From contig JAAROD010000049.1 of the NCBI GenBank assembly GCA_012274445.1, positions 1,116,001 through 1,180,000 of the forward strand: a stretch of DNA of 64,000 bases, written 5' to 3'. The first letter of the stretch is position 1; every line of letters starts with the position of its first letter. A program made the translations under genes and the position numbers. This document shows, in pieces, positions 1 through 10,974 of the stretch. Source of the DNA: Sclerotiophoma versabilis (lineage: Eukaryota > Ascomycota > Dothideomycetes > Pleosporales > Didymellaceae). Below the pieces are notes generated by a model. That model was not told the origin of the DNA. It did no database searches and worked only from the letters and a program-made list of their open reading frames with translations.

Positions 1-248
1 CTACAAAACAGTATGACCCTATGCTTGACCTTCACTGCATCAGCACTGTATATCGTGGAGCCTCTAGCAAATCAACCGCTCGATTACCCAGTCAACCCAA
101 GCTCCCTATGGCGCAATCGGGAGCGCGTTGGACTGTTAAACTATCGCAGTCTCGCCAGCCTCAGGAGATTATGGTGGCAGCTATCTGAAGGTTCACAGTT
201 CGAGCCTGTATTGGAGAGTTCTTTTTGCCGGTTCTCGTTCAAACTGCG

Positions 249-1166
249 TTAGCTACTACGACCTTGCGTATCCTCTCCCTCTGTTTCGGTGCCCTCTCGC
301 CCGGCTTCGATCGCCTTGCACCTCGCCACAAGATCACTAATGTGCCTATCTCCACTCTCCTCACTCAGTCCCAACAGCGCCTCCTCCAGGTTAAACAAAT
401 ACTCCCTATTCTCTCCACTCGGGCCTCTGCTGTGCAGGATCTTGCGCGCCAGTGCATCCGGGTCCTGCGGGCCGAGAAACTGCGGGTTCGAAGGTAGTCC
501 GATGTAGACCAGGCACTTGATGGGCGCTGAGTGGGAGGCCGGGTGGAAGGGCGTGAACTGGATGCTGTACCCGTTGATTTCGCGGATGTCGAGATACGAG
601 CGCACCTCGCGGACCTTGGCGGACGGAATGTGGTATGCAGCGCCCCAGACGCGTTCGGTGGGCTCGTGCTGGGTGTGTCAGTGGGTGGTGGGAGAGAAGG
701 GATGGGCTGGGGTGCTGACGTGGTCGGTTAGTGTGTCCCAGTGGGCGCGGTCGATGAGCGTTACTACGCGACCTGGCGCCTCGGGTGTGCCTCTATGGTC
801 CTCACTTTATGGTTTGTTAGATGTGTGTCTTGGGTCGTGGACTCGGATGATTGTACCTTGCCTGTTGGAGCGCTTAGTTGTGGGGTTTCCGTCGTCTTGC
901 GCAGGTTGTCATACCTGCCAGAAGCGTCGAACGTAGCCTTCAATGTAGCCGGGGACACGCTGATCTGTGGAGAGTTCAGTACCACTAGAGACGAACTTCA
1001 AGAGGACGCATGTACCGAAATGTGGCGGTGGCTTCCATATCAAACTCCTGTGTATTGTTAGGCTCACTCGCTATACGTTCTGCAGATAGTCTATGTACCC
1101 ATAGCCAAACAACCAAAAGTCGTCGTTGCTCCCGAACTCTTCTATCTCTTTCTGGTGGTCCGCCAT
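249..1166 (-). CDS. GCG1: ChaC-type gamma-glutamylcyclotransferase
   Basis: The product resembles the ChaC family, cytosolic enzymes that cleave glutathione to 5-oxoproline and Cys-Gly. Five exons can be built on the minus strand: 1166-1099, 1047-1016, 964-915, then one from about 850-750 downward (two pieces split by a 51-base intron that removes an in-frame TGA), ending with TAA at 249. The reconstructed N-terminus starts MADHQKEIEEFG and contains the diagnostic FGYGSLIWKPPPHF loop, then RVPGYIEGYVRRFWQ, DHRGTPEAPGRVV, VWGAAYH and YLDIREINGY, where the Glu of REINGY matches the family catalytic acid; YIGLPSNPQFLGP and GPSGENREYL follow. Total about 217 residues, usual for the family. The acceptor of intron 3 is uncertain: the in-frame GAG|GACCAT acceptor deletes two or three residues usually seen before DHRGT. 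The C-terminal 25 residues are acidic and low complexity. Confidence 0.88.
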
Positions 1167-1370
1167 GTTGGTGTTTGTGTAAACTCCGCTCGAACGTTAG
1201 ATGTGGAAATGTTGTCGGTCAATGACGTGGGGCAACAAACAGTGGGGCGTATGCAGGGCAAAGGGCGGATCTGTTCCGATGGCGCGATTTGATGCCATTG
1301 GGGTCTCGAGGATAACATCTCTCGGTTACTATGTATACAAGTCGAAAGTACAGACGTAGAGTACAGCATT

Positions 1371-2906
1371 TTACGAGCCACCTGCTGCCCTGCTCATGAA
1401 GAAGCTCTTCAGCGGGCCCATGGCATCCACAGCCCTCAACCCAATACTTCTTAATCCTACAATTGGTCCCGACTCGACGCTGTACAGTCGATGCAGCTTG
1501 TCGCATACGCCTAGCATGGCATTGTTCTCTGCATACCGCTCACTGTTGTAGCTCTCCAACGCCAGCGTCGAGCCGATGTCTTGGCCAGTTCGTACTGCGT
1601 GCGAGATCGTCCGTACTAGGGCGGCAGCGTCTCCCTGGCCTTGATTCAGACCCTGGCCTGCGAGTGGATGTATAGTGTGTGCTGCATCGCCAACAAGGGC
1701 TACTCGCTCACCAGTGTATGTGTCAGCGTGGCGCATGCGGAGAGGGAAACCGGCAACTGTGCCAGCTTCGACGTCAGTGATGCGCATCGGTATAGCTCGT
1801 TCGTTTACCGGTGTATGCTTCTCTCGCCATGCCACCTCATCTGCTTGCCCTGACTCGAGGGTGTGCAAGTATTCGAGATCGGTCGGCGATAGCCTGAAGC
1901 CGGCATTGACCATAGCAACGAAGTCTTCCGGTGACAGAGCCTTGAGCCTAGCTGCACGCTCTGGTGTTGTGCTCCACACAAGTGTCGACTTGTTGCCGGG
2001 GAGAGGGAGCAGTGCCAGAGGTCCTGAAGGCAAGAAGCGTTGGTATGCGATCTTGTGATCCGGCCCACCCCAGCCCTGGCCTTCGATGCTCAAGCTTGCT
2101 ACCACTCCAAAGCGATTGTAGTCGAAGCCTCGCGACTCGATGTTGGCGAATGTCCGGACGGGACTATTTGCACCATCCGCTCCTACGAGCAACCTAGCCG
2201 CCAGTGTCTTGCCATTCGACAACGTGAGAATGGGCCACGACGTGAAGTCCATTTGCTCCGTGTCCATACCCAAATCAATGGAGCTCACTTTGGTCGAGGT
2301 GAACATCTCGACGCCTCCCACCTCCTCCAGCCGACTCAAGAGCATTGTGACAGTGTTCGTGTTCTCGATCATGTAAGCGATCGTAGTCGGCTGCGCAGGA
2401 TTTCGGGGCGAGAGGAGTGGACGAGCTGTGTCCCAGTCGAAGGATATGCGTGCATCTGTGACGCCGTCCCAGACTTGCATCTCCTGATACGGCTGTACTC
2501 GAGCTGCGTTCACATGCTTCCATGCTCCAATTTCTACATGCATGTTAGAGTACATTCGCTATGCTGTCACGTCCTTTGGCGCACCTTGCAGGTTCCTTAC
2601 GGAAGCGGGTGTTAAGGAGCTACATCTATTTGAGAAGCTGTCCAAGCTTGCATCTTTCGGCAACCTGCTCTTCTGGATGTCCTGGCCCTCAATCAGAGCA
2701 ATCTTCAGTCCTCTTGTCACTGGCGACGCCTTCAAGCCTGCCAACAAGCTCAGTCCTGCCGGACCACCGCCCACGCAGACTACATCGTAGACTTCCGGCA
2801 CACTGGCCGAGCTCGAGGCAAACCTCTGGCCAAGGCGCACTCGCACAACCACCGCTGAGCGCAAAGAAAGAGCTCGCGGTGCTCCGGTTAGTAATCGTGG
2901 AGGCAT
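1371..2906 (-). CDS. COQ6: Ubiquinone biosynthesis monooxygenase COQ6 (mitochondrial)
   Basis: FAD-dependent hydroxylase of coenzyme Q synthesis (C5 hydroxylation of the ring), acting in the mitochondrial CoQ synthome. Two exons: 2906-2585 and 2533-1371, with a 51-base intron; joining gives NLQEIGAWKHV and 494 residues, close to yeast and human COQ6. Visible elements: an Arg-rich, acid-free N-terminal 35 residues fitting a mitochondrial presequence; the dinucleotide-binding VVCVGGGPAGLSLL near residues 42-55; SSLTPASVRNL; LVGADGANSPVR near 223-234; RFLPSGPLALLPLP near 273-286; and the second FAD motif VGDAAHTIHPLAGQGLNQG near 388-406. It lies 204 bases upstream of the ChaC gene on the same strand. 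Identification rests on the motif order, which is characteristic of the UbiH/COQ6 family. Confidence 0.95.
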
Positions 2907-3810
2907 GGCAATCTCAGGGTGCCCGTAGCATTGGCGGGCGCGATCGATTGGGAAAGTCGAGGCCTGAGAGTGGTGGTGTCATGGTGAGCCGCGCATGTTT
3001 GCCTTGTTTGGCTGATGACATGAGATCTCGCTCATCGTCGAATCGGCTGGCTTCCGAGCGCGGCCCTTGCCGCTGCACTAGCATCTTGCATCCTTCGAGA
3101 CTTCATCTCTCCTCTCCATTTCGTTACCTTCCCAATTTTATCAAGGTACAGGCGTTCAATATCTAGCCGCTACGATACTGGAACTGCCTTGACTAAGATC
3201 GTGTTGACGACTTATTTCGTAACTCCGTTCTTTGCGATGCCTATTTCGACCGACCAGGTCCACCTCACAGCCTCACAAAGTTCGGCCTGCCAATGAGCTG
3301 TTCGTCGTTGTTTACAGCCTTATCTCCCCATGGGCCCGACGTGTCACCTCTTCCGCTGTTACAATGGTACCAAACCCCACGTCATAAAAGCCGTTGGGCC
3401 CTCAATGTTGGTTGCACCAGCAACACTCAATGTCCCCTCCTCTTTCCCGTGGTTACAGTGGCCCAAAAAGTTGGAAATGAGCTCATGGCGTCGATGACTG
3501 CCAATTGGCCGATGACTAGACAGAAGTACTGGCCCTTCGATTATACCTCTTGACCAGCCGGTCTAGTGATTTCAAAAAGACTTACTTAGATCCCTCAAAG
3601 CACCTCGAGGCCTGGGAAGCGCAGGTCCGAGTTTACACGACGCTCGAAGTATTGTCGGAATGATAGGCATCCTGCCCATGACGTTTGGTTCGCAATCCTT
3701 GCTCCAAGATTGGGCAGACATTGGTATAAGTAGTCCCCACTTGGACTCATGAAGCACCCTTGTTGTTTGAACGTCAATGCGTCTATACAAATATAGTGTT
3801 CTTGGTTGCC
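2907..3810. other. Divergent intergenic region
   Basis: About 0.9 kb between the COQ6 start on the minus strand and the next gene on the plus strand. No convincing coding stretch, repeat or RNA gene was seen; it presumably holds both promoters. Confidence 0.5.
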
Positions 3811-5550
3811 ATGATGAGCCTCCCTGAACTTCCTTTAGCTTTGCCCTCAATTCTGTCCTCATCTTTGAACGACCTTCACATAGATCAACCTCGCCCGGTC
3901 CTAGGCAGTCGAGGCATGTCATTACCAAACGTGAAAAAGCGGTTACAAGCCCTCCGTCCTGAAAGCAAGAAGCGACGGAAACTTTCACAAGTAACTGTGG
4001 CCGGCTCTCGAAATCGAGTCGATGATACACGTCCCTCCTCAACCGCACCAACGTCCAGTGGTGTGAGGAGCCAAGCCACTGTGACGGCCGCCCCAGCGGC
4101 CCCTCGTTCAGAGGAACCTGGTCGAAAAAGAGACCTCATTCAGCAATGGCTCATGCAGCAGGCGCAACGTCTCGAACGATTCAAGCAGGAAATATGGCGC
4201 CATTGCGATTCGATGTTTGATGAAAAGGATATCCAGGAAGAGCTCAGACTGGCTTCACGGAATGCGAACGCCACAATTCTAGGCCCTAACAATGAGGAAG
4301 TACCAGGACGCACAATCGATCATTTCTTCATCCTGTACCCGGCCGGTGGGAGTGACTGGAGGGACACGAAACGGTGGGGACTTCACCTGGCGAAATGCAC
4401 CCGAATGAAGTGCGACGTCTGTAAACATTTACTTGGTTCACCTGAGCGCCTCAATCCACACTTGAAGTCTGCACCGTTGCCGGCCCCACGTTCCCGCTCG
4501 CCCAAGAGCCCTGAATTGCCCAAGAAATCCAGCTCGTCCGACGACGTCTACTTCTCGATCCCACTCTGGCATCCGGAATCCTGTAAACAATGGGAAAGGG
4601 GCACAAAAGGCAAATTGCTAGCCACAGATGAGGAAATCGGCAACCTAATCGACAAGGCACCCGTCAAGCCCCGGAAGCAGCTGCCAGAGCATCTACCAGA
4701 ACGGTCCGGAAGAGCATCACAACGGCCTAGAGGCAACCTTGTCATCCGGGAAGCTGTTCGTCGTGTTCAAGAGAAACCTGTGCGTTGTTCTGTCACCTCG
4801 AAGCCTCCCGACGGCACCGAGATCGCTGTACCCGCGATCTTAGACCTCAAGCCTGCAGACTCATCGGGTCTCGATCTCTGCAATCTGGCTCATGTTACCG
4901 GCGGCCCTTACGACGCAGGTCCGCTCGAAGAAGGACGCCTGCCCTTCCCCTTGACCCAGAACCTTCTACCGCCACCAGCGCCTCAACTTAGGCCAGAGCA
5001 GTGCGTCACTCCCCTTCCCGACCCGCTGTGTCTGGAAGACTCCTCTTCAGGGGAACGACTCTTCGTCATGTCGCCACTCATGTCCGCCGGCCCGAGTGCC
5101 ACTAACGTGCGGCGAGACTTCACATCAACAATCAGACTTGCTGAGTCCTCCGCGGCTGCCACGAATGAAGCTTGCGCCATAGCCGACATCCTCGCACATG
5201 ACGGTGTCTCAATGCCTAGGCTCAAGCAGCGCAGATCCTCCACAGCAGCGTCTACGTATCGCTGCCCTACTCCCGCCGTTCAGTTCCCGCCCACGCCCCC
5301 TGACTCACGGCAGAATAGCACCTCAGATCAAGCGGGCGTCTTGTGTACTTCCTACTGCGGCACAGTGCTGCCGCCTGCAGAGCCGGCATTTGCTTCAGAG
5401 GGGCCTGTTAACAAGGAGCGGGCTACCCGCAAGCTGTCAGATTCTACAGGGTCTTCGTTGCCTGACTGTTCTGTGTATGTGGGTCTGAGAGGGCCGCGGA
5501 ATAAGTGGTGGGCTGATAAGGGGGGAGCAGGATGGGCAGGGGGCGAATAA
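3811..5550 (+). CDS. Unrecognised basic, Ser/Pro-rich fungal protein
   Basis: Single open frame of 579 residues if it starts at ATG 3811 (MMSLPELPLALPS); the alternative ATG at 3916 gives MSLPNVKKRLQALRPESKKRRK. No family was recognised. The N-terminus has a basic cluster (ESKKRRKL) that would fit a nuclear localisation signal. Residues about 125-240 look like the only folded part: it is free of low complexity and contains WLMQQAQRLERFKQEIW, then FILYPAGGSDWRDTKRWGLH and a Cys-containing KCTRMKCDVCKHLLG that could bind metal (C-x4-C-x2-C). The rest is Ser/Pro-rich and probably disordered. The coding call rests on length and on codon-like composition over 1.7 kb. Confidence 0.7.
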   Translation: MMSLPELPLALPSILSSSLNDLHIDQPRPVLGSRGMSLPNVKKRLQALRPESKKRRKLSQVTVAGSRNRVDDTRPSSTAPTSSGVRSQATVTAAPAAPRSEEPGRKRDLIQQWLMQQAQRLERFKQEIWRHCDSMFDEKDIQEELRLASRNANATILGPNNEEVPGRTIDHFFILYPAGGSDWRDTKRWGLHLAKCTRMKCDVCKHLLGSPERLNPHLKSAPLPAPRSRSPKSPELPKKSSSSDDVYFSIPLWHPESCKQWERGTKGKLLATDEEIGNLIDKAPVKPRKQLPEHLPERSGRASQRPRGNLVIREAVRRVQEKPVRCSVTSKPPDGTEIAVPAILDLKPADSSGLDLCNLAHVTGGPYDAGPLEEGRLPFPLTQNLLPPPAPQLRPEQCVTPLPDPLCLEDSSSGERLFVMSPLMSAGPSATNVRRDFTSTIRLAESSAAATNEACAIADILAHDGVSMPRLKQRRSSTAASTYRCPTPAVQFPPTPPDSRQNSTSDQAGVLCTSYCGTVLPPAEPAFASEGPVNKERATRKLSDSTGSSLPDCSVYVGLRGPRNKWWADKGGAGWAGGE

Positions 5551-6158
5551 GTGGAGGTGATGGTGTAGTTGTGGATCTGTCAAGTACGAACGTGATTTTT
5601 TTGGGAACGATAGACTGTAGACTAAAAGCCTCTTAAGGTATACTGTATGTTTGTGGATGCATGTCAGTGACTCGTTCAATGTCTTATGGCTGAATCAGGC
5701 CACTTCTGCCTGTACGACACGACACTGTATTCGCATATTGCCATGGTTGTACGCGGTGCGCGTTTGGCAGCAGCCACGGTGATACTCGAACGTCTGTTTC
5801 AACATCATACATCCACATGAAGCAAGGGGAACGTGTCACACAAACGGCATCGTGGTCAAGGGAACAAGGCCAACAGAAGAGAGTCTTGATAATCGCCAAA
5901 CTCCCTGCTGATATCGAAACAAAGACTCCGGGCTACGTAGTGATGCAAATGCTGCTTTTTGCCAATATTAGTCGCACCTAGTATGATGCGCCTTGCTAAT
6001 TAAACTCCCGATTTGCTTTCAAATGAGCGGCAAGTACCGTTGGGTATCTGTGTGGTGGTAAAATGACTGTAATGTAATCCCGGACGCTATGCATGAAGAA
6101 AATCCAGAAGAGAGATGATGGGGCCAAAAGGACAAGACAATGAGTGGAAGTCCACAGT
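5551..6158. other. Convergent intergenic region
   Basis: About 0.6 kb between two converging genes. It should hold both 3' untranslated regions; nothing else was recognised. Confidence 0.4.
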
Positions 6159-6996
6159 TTAGAGGAGGACAGCGAAGCCAAGGAACACGCTGCCAAAGAG
6201 GACAGCCATGCTAGTGGCAGCGCCGGGGATGAAGGCAGCGGCGGCGGCACCGGTCGAACCACCAGCACCAGCGGCAGAGGTGGCAGCGGCACCACCAAAG
6301 CCAGTAGCAGGAGGGCGGGTGGTTGTGGCAGACCCAGTAGCGGAAGCGGTAGACATGGAAGAGCTCAATGTGGCGTTGCCCAAGTAGGGAGACTGAGCAC
6401 CGCAGGGGTGATCAGCACGGCAGCTGTTGACGCAGGTGTTGTCTCCGTTGCAGTTGGCTGCACACTGGTTGCCCCACTCTTGACAGATGTAGAATGGGAG
6501 AGTCTGCGAGTACTCGGTGATGTTGGGAGAGACGCCGTTTTCGCAAACGCAAGAGTAGGTCAGCGCATCCTATGGGTGTGTCAGCTCAGTGCTAGACAAA
6601 TGTTGGGACTGTTGAGGGGCGAGAGGAAGGGCCAGCCAATGGCGGTCCGGTCAAGCTAAACACCGGCTGCCATGCTTGCCCCTCCCCGCACTCCTTCCAG
6701 TCTATGTAGTGGAGCTGTGAAGCTTACAGGGTCGCACTCGTTGTCCTCGGTAGTCGAGGAGGTAACGCCGGGCAGCTGGAGGCAGATGAGCGGGCATTGA
6801 GCTTCGTTCTGGTCACACCAGTATTCTATAGCAGGGTCAGACACAGTGCAGATGTGGAGTGATATTTGTACATACGCCTGTTAGCCGACGACACGCTGTT
6901 GGGGTCGATGCGGTACGGGTAGTTGTTCTGAACCGTAGTCTGAGCCGTGGCAAAGCCGGCAATGGCAGCCAAGCTGAGTGCGATTGTGGAGTGCAT
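6159..6996 (-). CDS. Secreted, GPI-anchored Cys-rich protein (DUF7707-like)
   Basis: Three exons, 6996-6876, 6825-6728 and 6569-6159, give 209 residues. The protein starts with a clear signal peptide (MHSTIALSLAAIAGFATAQ), followed by a Cys-rich domain of about 100 residues containing YWCDQNEAQCPLICLQLPG, NECDP, YSCVCENGVSPNITEYSQT, LPFYICQEWGNQC and HPCGAQSPYLGNA. It then has a Ser/Thr/Ala/Gly-rich stalk and a hydrophobic C-terminus (MAVLFGSVFLGFAVLL) fitting a GPI attachment signal. This pattern matches the fungal DUF7707 family as I know it; its function is not established. Location at the plasma membrane or wall is inferred from the two signals. Both introns have good donors (GTATGT, GTAAGC) and keep the frame. 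Confidence 0.88.
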
Positions 6997-7835
6997 GTCG
7001 GTTGTGGAGTGAGGTTCGTGAGGAGAACTGGAGAGGAAACTGCGAGGACTAATAAGCTTTGGTGTTCCGAGGAGATTGCGCCCAAGGACGGGGATATTGT
7101 TTGGAATGCACGCACCTTTGCTTGCTTGGTTACCAAGAGGGGAACAATCTTAAAAGAAGAGACGGTCAGCGAGAGACGGAAATCGGACCAGGCGTTTGAC
7201 GGGATAATGTCTTCTGCAAACTGGCAATTCTCAACAACGAGCGTGAGTGTGGGCGAGGAGGCTGGAGGGAGCCGCGCAGTATATAAAGCGGACAATGGTG
7301 AGGAGGCAATGGCGCACGCACAGTGCATGGGCCTATCTCGATCCCACTAGCTTGGAGCTCGGGGAGTCTTCCCGCCACCTTGTTGCCGTAGAAGGAAGTG
7401 CGTTGGGCCAACAGAATGGCGGCGCGGTGCTGCATGTCTCGCCAGATGCCGTGTTCTGGTGCATTGCGCGGCCTGGAGTGCACAACTCGCCGTGGAACAC
7501 CATGAACGAGCATCGACATGTTTCTCCAGACCCTTCTCGGGTGAGCTCCGAGAGACGGCGGTCTGCATCCCTTCGCTGATCGCCCAACCACGACGCGTGA
7601 TTCTGCCAGCCGTGGCTAGGGTCCCGCATCTGCGCATCACCCGGTGGTGTCGCCAAAGCGAAGCCAAAGCAGGGCCAGCTTGCTTCGTCTGCTGCCAACG
7701 GCACTAAGATATCTGGCTGCAGCGTCGTCCCACCTCGAAGCACTTATCTACCCCTCACCTCCACGCATTATTATCTGACATCTTCCGTCTTCCCGTTTGA
7801 CGCGCCACCCGCCCAGTCCGCTACTCTGCAGATGG
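6997..7835. promoter_or_regulatory. Divergent promoter region with a TATA-like box
   Basis: About 0.84 kb between divergent start codons. The run AGTATATAAAGC at 7277-7288 is TATA-like, roughly 290 bases upstream of the minus-strand GPI protein gene; on the plus strand it lies about 550 bases before YPT35. Whether it is used, and by which gene, cannot be told from sequence. No gene was seen. Confidence 0.35.
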
Positions 7836-8798
7836 ATGGAGCCGGTGAGCTCTGAAACTGTAAACGAAAGCCCCCCATCACCGTCTCGTGAGGATGGGGC
7901 AGAAGTCGCCACCACTCGTCCAGAGCGGAACAGCGTAGTGCCGCCATACTGGCAGAGGCACGAGCGCAATGGTAGTCGTCTGAGCTCCTACACCTCCGAT
8001 GCTGGAGCTCGCATTGTGCTCGAAGATCACACCGACGAAGGTTCTGAGCAATGCAAGGTGCTTTGGGCAAAGCATGTAACGATTGATGATTATGTCGTCG
8101 TCAGCGGCACCGCACCGGGACTGGGGGCCTACTCGCCTGGCCAGTATGTCGTCTGGAACTGCACAGTTGAGACGCTCGATGTAAGTCCTCCGAGAGCCTC
8201 ACCCCAGCCGAGCGCTGGTGTACGCGGCCCACATATTGGCTCGCTCAAAGACACTCCCCCGCAGCCAATCAGCACACCTGGCGTTGTCCCAAAAGAATAG
8301 TTCATGCAGGGAACAACCAAGATGCAAGCCGCAGACTCTCTGTCCCCAGATGTGTGGAATGGCAAGAGGAGTTGACTAACGAACAAAAGGGCGGCCCGAT
8401 GAAGATACGCAAGAGGTTGGAGCTGTCGACATGTTTCTTTGTGTGTCTACTTACCCCGCTCCAGGTATTCTGAGTTCGAAGACCTCCACCAAAAGCTTAT
8501 CAAGACCTTTCCTCATGCTGTGGGTTCCATGCCACAGTTTCCACCCAAATCAGTCGTGTGTAAGTCACGTGCCCCTCAGCTCACCCCGCCTCTTCACATT
8601 CGGTGCTGACACGAACGGTATAGCACGATTCAGACCGAGGTTCCTCGAACGGCGAAAGCAGGGTCTTTCGTACTTCTTGAAGTTCGTTGTCACCTTTCAC
8701 GCTAGCAATAACATATCGACTGATTTGTTTTTAGCTGTGTCTTGCTCAACCCGGAATTTGCAGGTTCACCAGTCCTGAAAGAGTTCTTGTTTTCGTAA
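7836..8798 (+). CDS. YPT35: PX-domain endosomal protein YPT35
   Basis: Five exons: 7836-8180, 8390-8415, 8465-8559, 8624-8681 and 8735-8798; all donors are GT and the sum is 588 bases, 195 residues. The first 75 residues are Ser/Pro/Arg-rich and likely disordered. The rest is a PX domain: WAKHVTIDDYVVVSGTAPGL, then YVVWNCTVETLDGGPMKIRK, RYSEFEDLHQKLIKTFP (the RYSEF motif whose Arg binds phosphatidylinositol 3-phosphate), the Pro-rich loop MPQFPPKSVVS, RFRPRFLERRKQGLSYFLN and a last helix NPEFAGSPVLKEFLFS. In yeast Ypt35 recruits Vps13 to endosomes and vacuole contacts; the same role is inferred here. Start 7836 is the first ATG of the frame. The intron after exon 1 is long for this window (209 bases). 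Confidence 0.9.
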
Positions 8799-9386
8799 AT
8801 CAGAACGGATGGATGCATTGGACTCGTTGCTTTTTTACATGCCAATAATGGGTGCGTGCCATTGGCGTTTGATAGTTGGTCATGGCATCTGTGGCTCATT
8901 CTTCGTTCGAAGGCAAGAGCCTCGTACATATAATCTGTAACGACACCCCAGTTCGTACGCATGAAGACTTCTCATGCAGCTCACCAACTCCAAACCTTAG
9001 CACACAAAATTGTTCCGACGTTGATCTCGCAGATCCACAACCAATGCGCATGATTGGCTGCGTTTCGCTGTGGCGTCAAGCTACCTTGGAAATTGTCGGA
9101 GTTCCTGCAGTTTGATTCGATGAATATGGCTGTAAATTGCGGCAAGACGTGCAAGAGGTCGAGTCCTATTTTACAAAGGCTTGATGTGACCTCACAGGTG
9201 CATTGGTGACGGTGAAGTGACCTAGCATACATGTATGCAGTTGCCAGAGGCGGCCGACTGAGCTCGAACACCCTAACGCTGTCGCGACAATTTCGCCTTG
9301 ACCCAGCGCGACACCCTCAATGGCAGCTATGCGTCGCAGTGATTGAAAGATGATCCCGCGAAACCAGAGACTTCCCCAGCAGCACC
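8799..9386. other. Intergenic region
   Basis: About 0.59 kb between two same-strand genes. It should hold the YPT35 3' end and the SAS4 promoter; no other feature was seen. Confidence 0.4.
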
Positions 9387-10974
9387 ATGGCCAACCTTGT
9401 CCGGCCCCCATTGCGGTCGTCGACTGAACGTCTCGTGCAGACCAGGCTCAACTTCGCGCCTGTCGCGCCTGACGACGTCAACCGCAGCGACCCTCACAAC
9501 ACCACCGTCTCGACGCGCCGTTCCAGCAAAAGCGGCCCCCTACTTGTTCTCGGCGACGATGAGAAGACGGTGAAGCAAACAGCAGTGTCGCCGGCGCGTC
9601 CACCACCGCCGCCCCGCACCAGCTCGAGGAAGCGGCCCTCTGCAGCGCTGGACGACGCGCCTGACACGAGACCACCCACCAAGGTCGTGCACCGCGAACC
9701 GCACGGCGAACTGGTGCGCATAACAAACGGCGTGCAGACCCTGCTGGACATAGACGCCGACGATGTGCCTTCTGGGCGCTCTACACCTAGGCCAGGCAGC
9801 GCAGGGAAGCTCGCGGTGCCTGCGCCCGCCGCGGACCCCAAGTCGAGGGACAGGAGGAGCCTGCGGAGCTCAGACGGTGGCTCTCGGCTGAAGAGTGACC
9901 TCGCCGTGTACTTTTCAAGCTACGACGACATCATCGCAGGGTTGCCAAAGCCTTCTGGTGCGTCACGCATCGTTCCCGTGCTGACATGTCCGCTGACCCT
10001 TGCATGTAGAGTTTCTTGACATCGACACCCCCATATACATTGTTGATGAGCCCTCTAAATCCAAGACACCCGCACCCATCTCGCCCGAGCCACTGCGCAA
10101 ATCTGCCAGTCCTGCACGGACACGCAAACCGAGAGCTACTACGCCTCCACGCGATGCCTCGAATCCCTCGATACCTGCTGCACAATCATCCACTACCTTC
10201 CAGGTACTGGATTACAGCAGTATAGCCAAGCATATTCGGAGCGATGGCGAGGAAGACCCTCTGGCTGACTCTCACTTCTTCGCTCAACATCGCCGTGCTG
10301 AGCGCAAAGAGAAGCAGCTGCGCAACATTGAGAAGGAGCGCGCTATGCATGAGAAGCAACAACTGGAGCGACTCCTCGATGGTCTGCAAGGGCCTGATTG
10401 GCTGAGGGTCATGGGCATAACAGGAGTCACAGCTGGTGAGACGAGAGATTGGGAGTCGAAACGAGACTACTTCATCAAAGAGGTAGAAGCACTCGTAGAC
10501 AAGTTCCGTGTATGGAAGCAGGAAGAGAAGCGCATACGAGCTGAGAAAGAAGCCGCTCTTGCCGCTCGAACAGAGGATGAGGACGAGGAAGGGGAAGTGT
10601 CAGAAGCGTCAGAAGTCTCCAAGGTGAACGGAAAGACATTACATACAAAAGACCAGCAACCGAAAGAGCCAGAACCTCCCAAGCCCAAACGCCCGCCGCG
10701 ACCACATGGCTTTCTCTTATCTTACGTACCACCCGAACCCACAACACCGTTCCTATCCTTCTACGCAAAACCACATCTACGAGCAGCAGCGCTAGGCAAG
10801 CATCGCCATGGACGCAACGCTACAGCCTTTGGTCAACCTATACCAGATTTCGAGGAACATGAATTTGAGCTGCCAGACGACTACATAGATCCACAGTTCC
10901 TGCGCGACAACGCGAGACAAAGGAGGAGGAGACAGAGAGAGAGACAGAGTGGCGCGAATACACACCCAACTTAG
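9387..10974 (+). CDS. SAS4: SAS4-domain chromatin protein (something about silencing 4-like)
   Basis: Two exons, 9387-9957 and 10010-10974, joined at PSEFLDIDTPIYIVDE, give 511 residues. The N-terminal half is disordered with a short conserved patch VHREPHGELVRITNGVQ and later LKSDLAVYFSSYDDIIAG. The C-terminal half holds the SAS4 signature: DSHFFAQHRRAERKEKQL followed by a Lys/Glu-rich helix, LLDGLQGPDWLRVMGITGVT and KRDYFIKEVEALVDKFRVWK. In yeast Sas4 is the scaffold of the SAS-I H4K16 acetyltransferase complex with Sas2 and Sas5; in other fungi the domain is annotated by similarity only. An acidic run (EDEDEEGEVSEASE) and a Pro-rich tail follow. The start ATG sits in a good context (CACCATGG). 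Confidence 0.88.

Noticed and set aside
3572..4051. Minus-strand open frame of about 160 codons overlapping the 3811 gene
   Set aside because: Overlaps a longer, better supported plus-strand gene and shows no motif.
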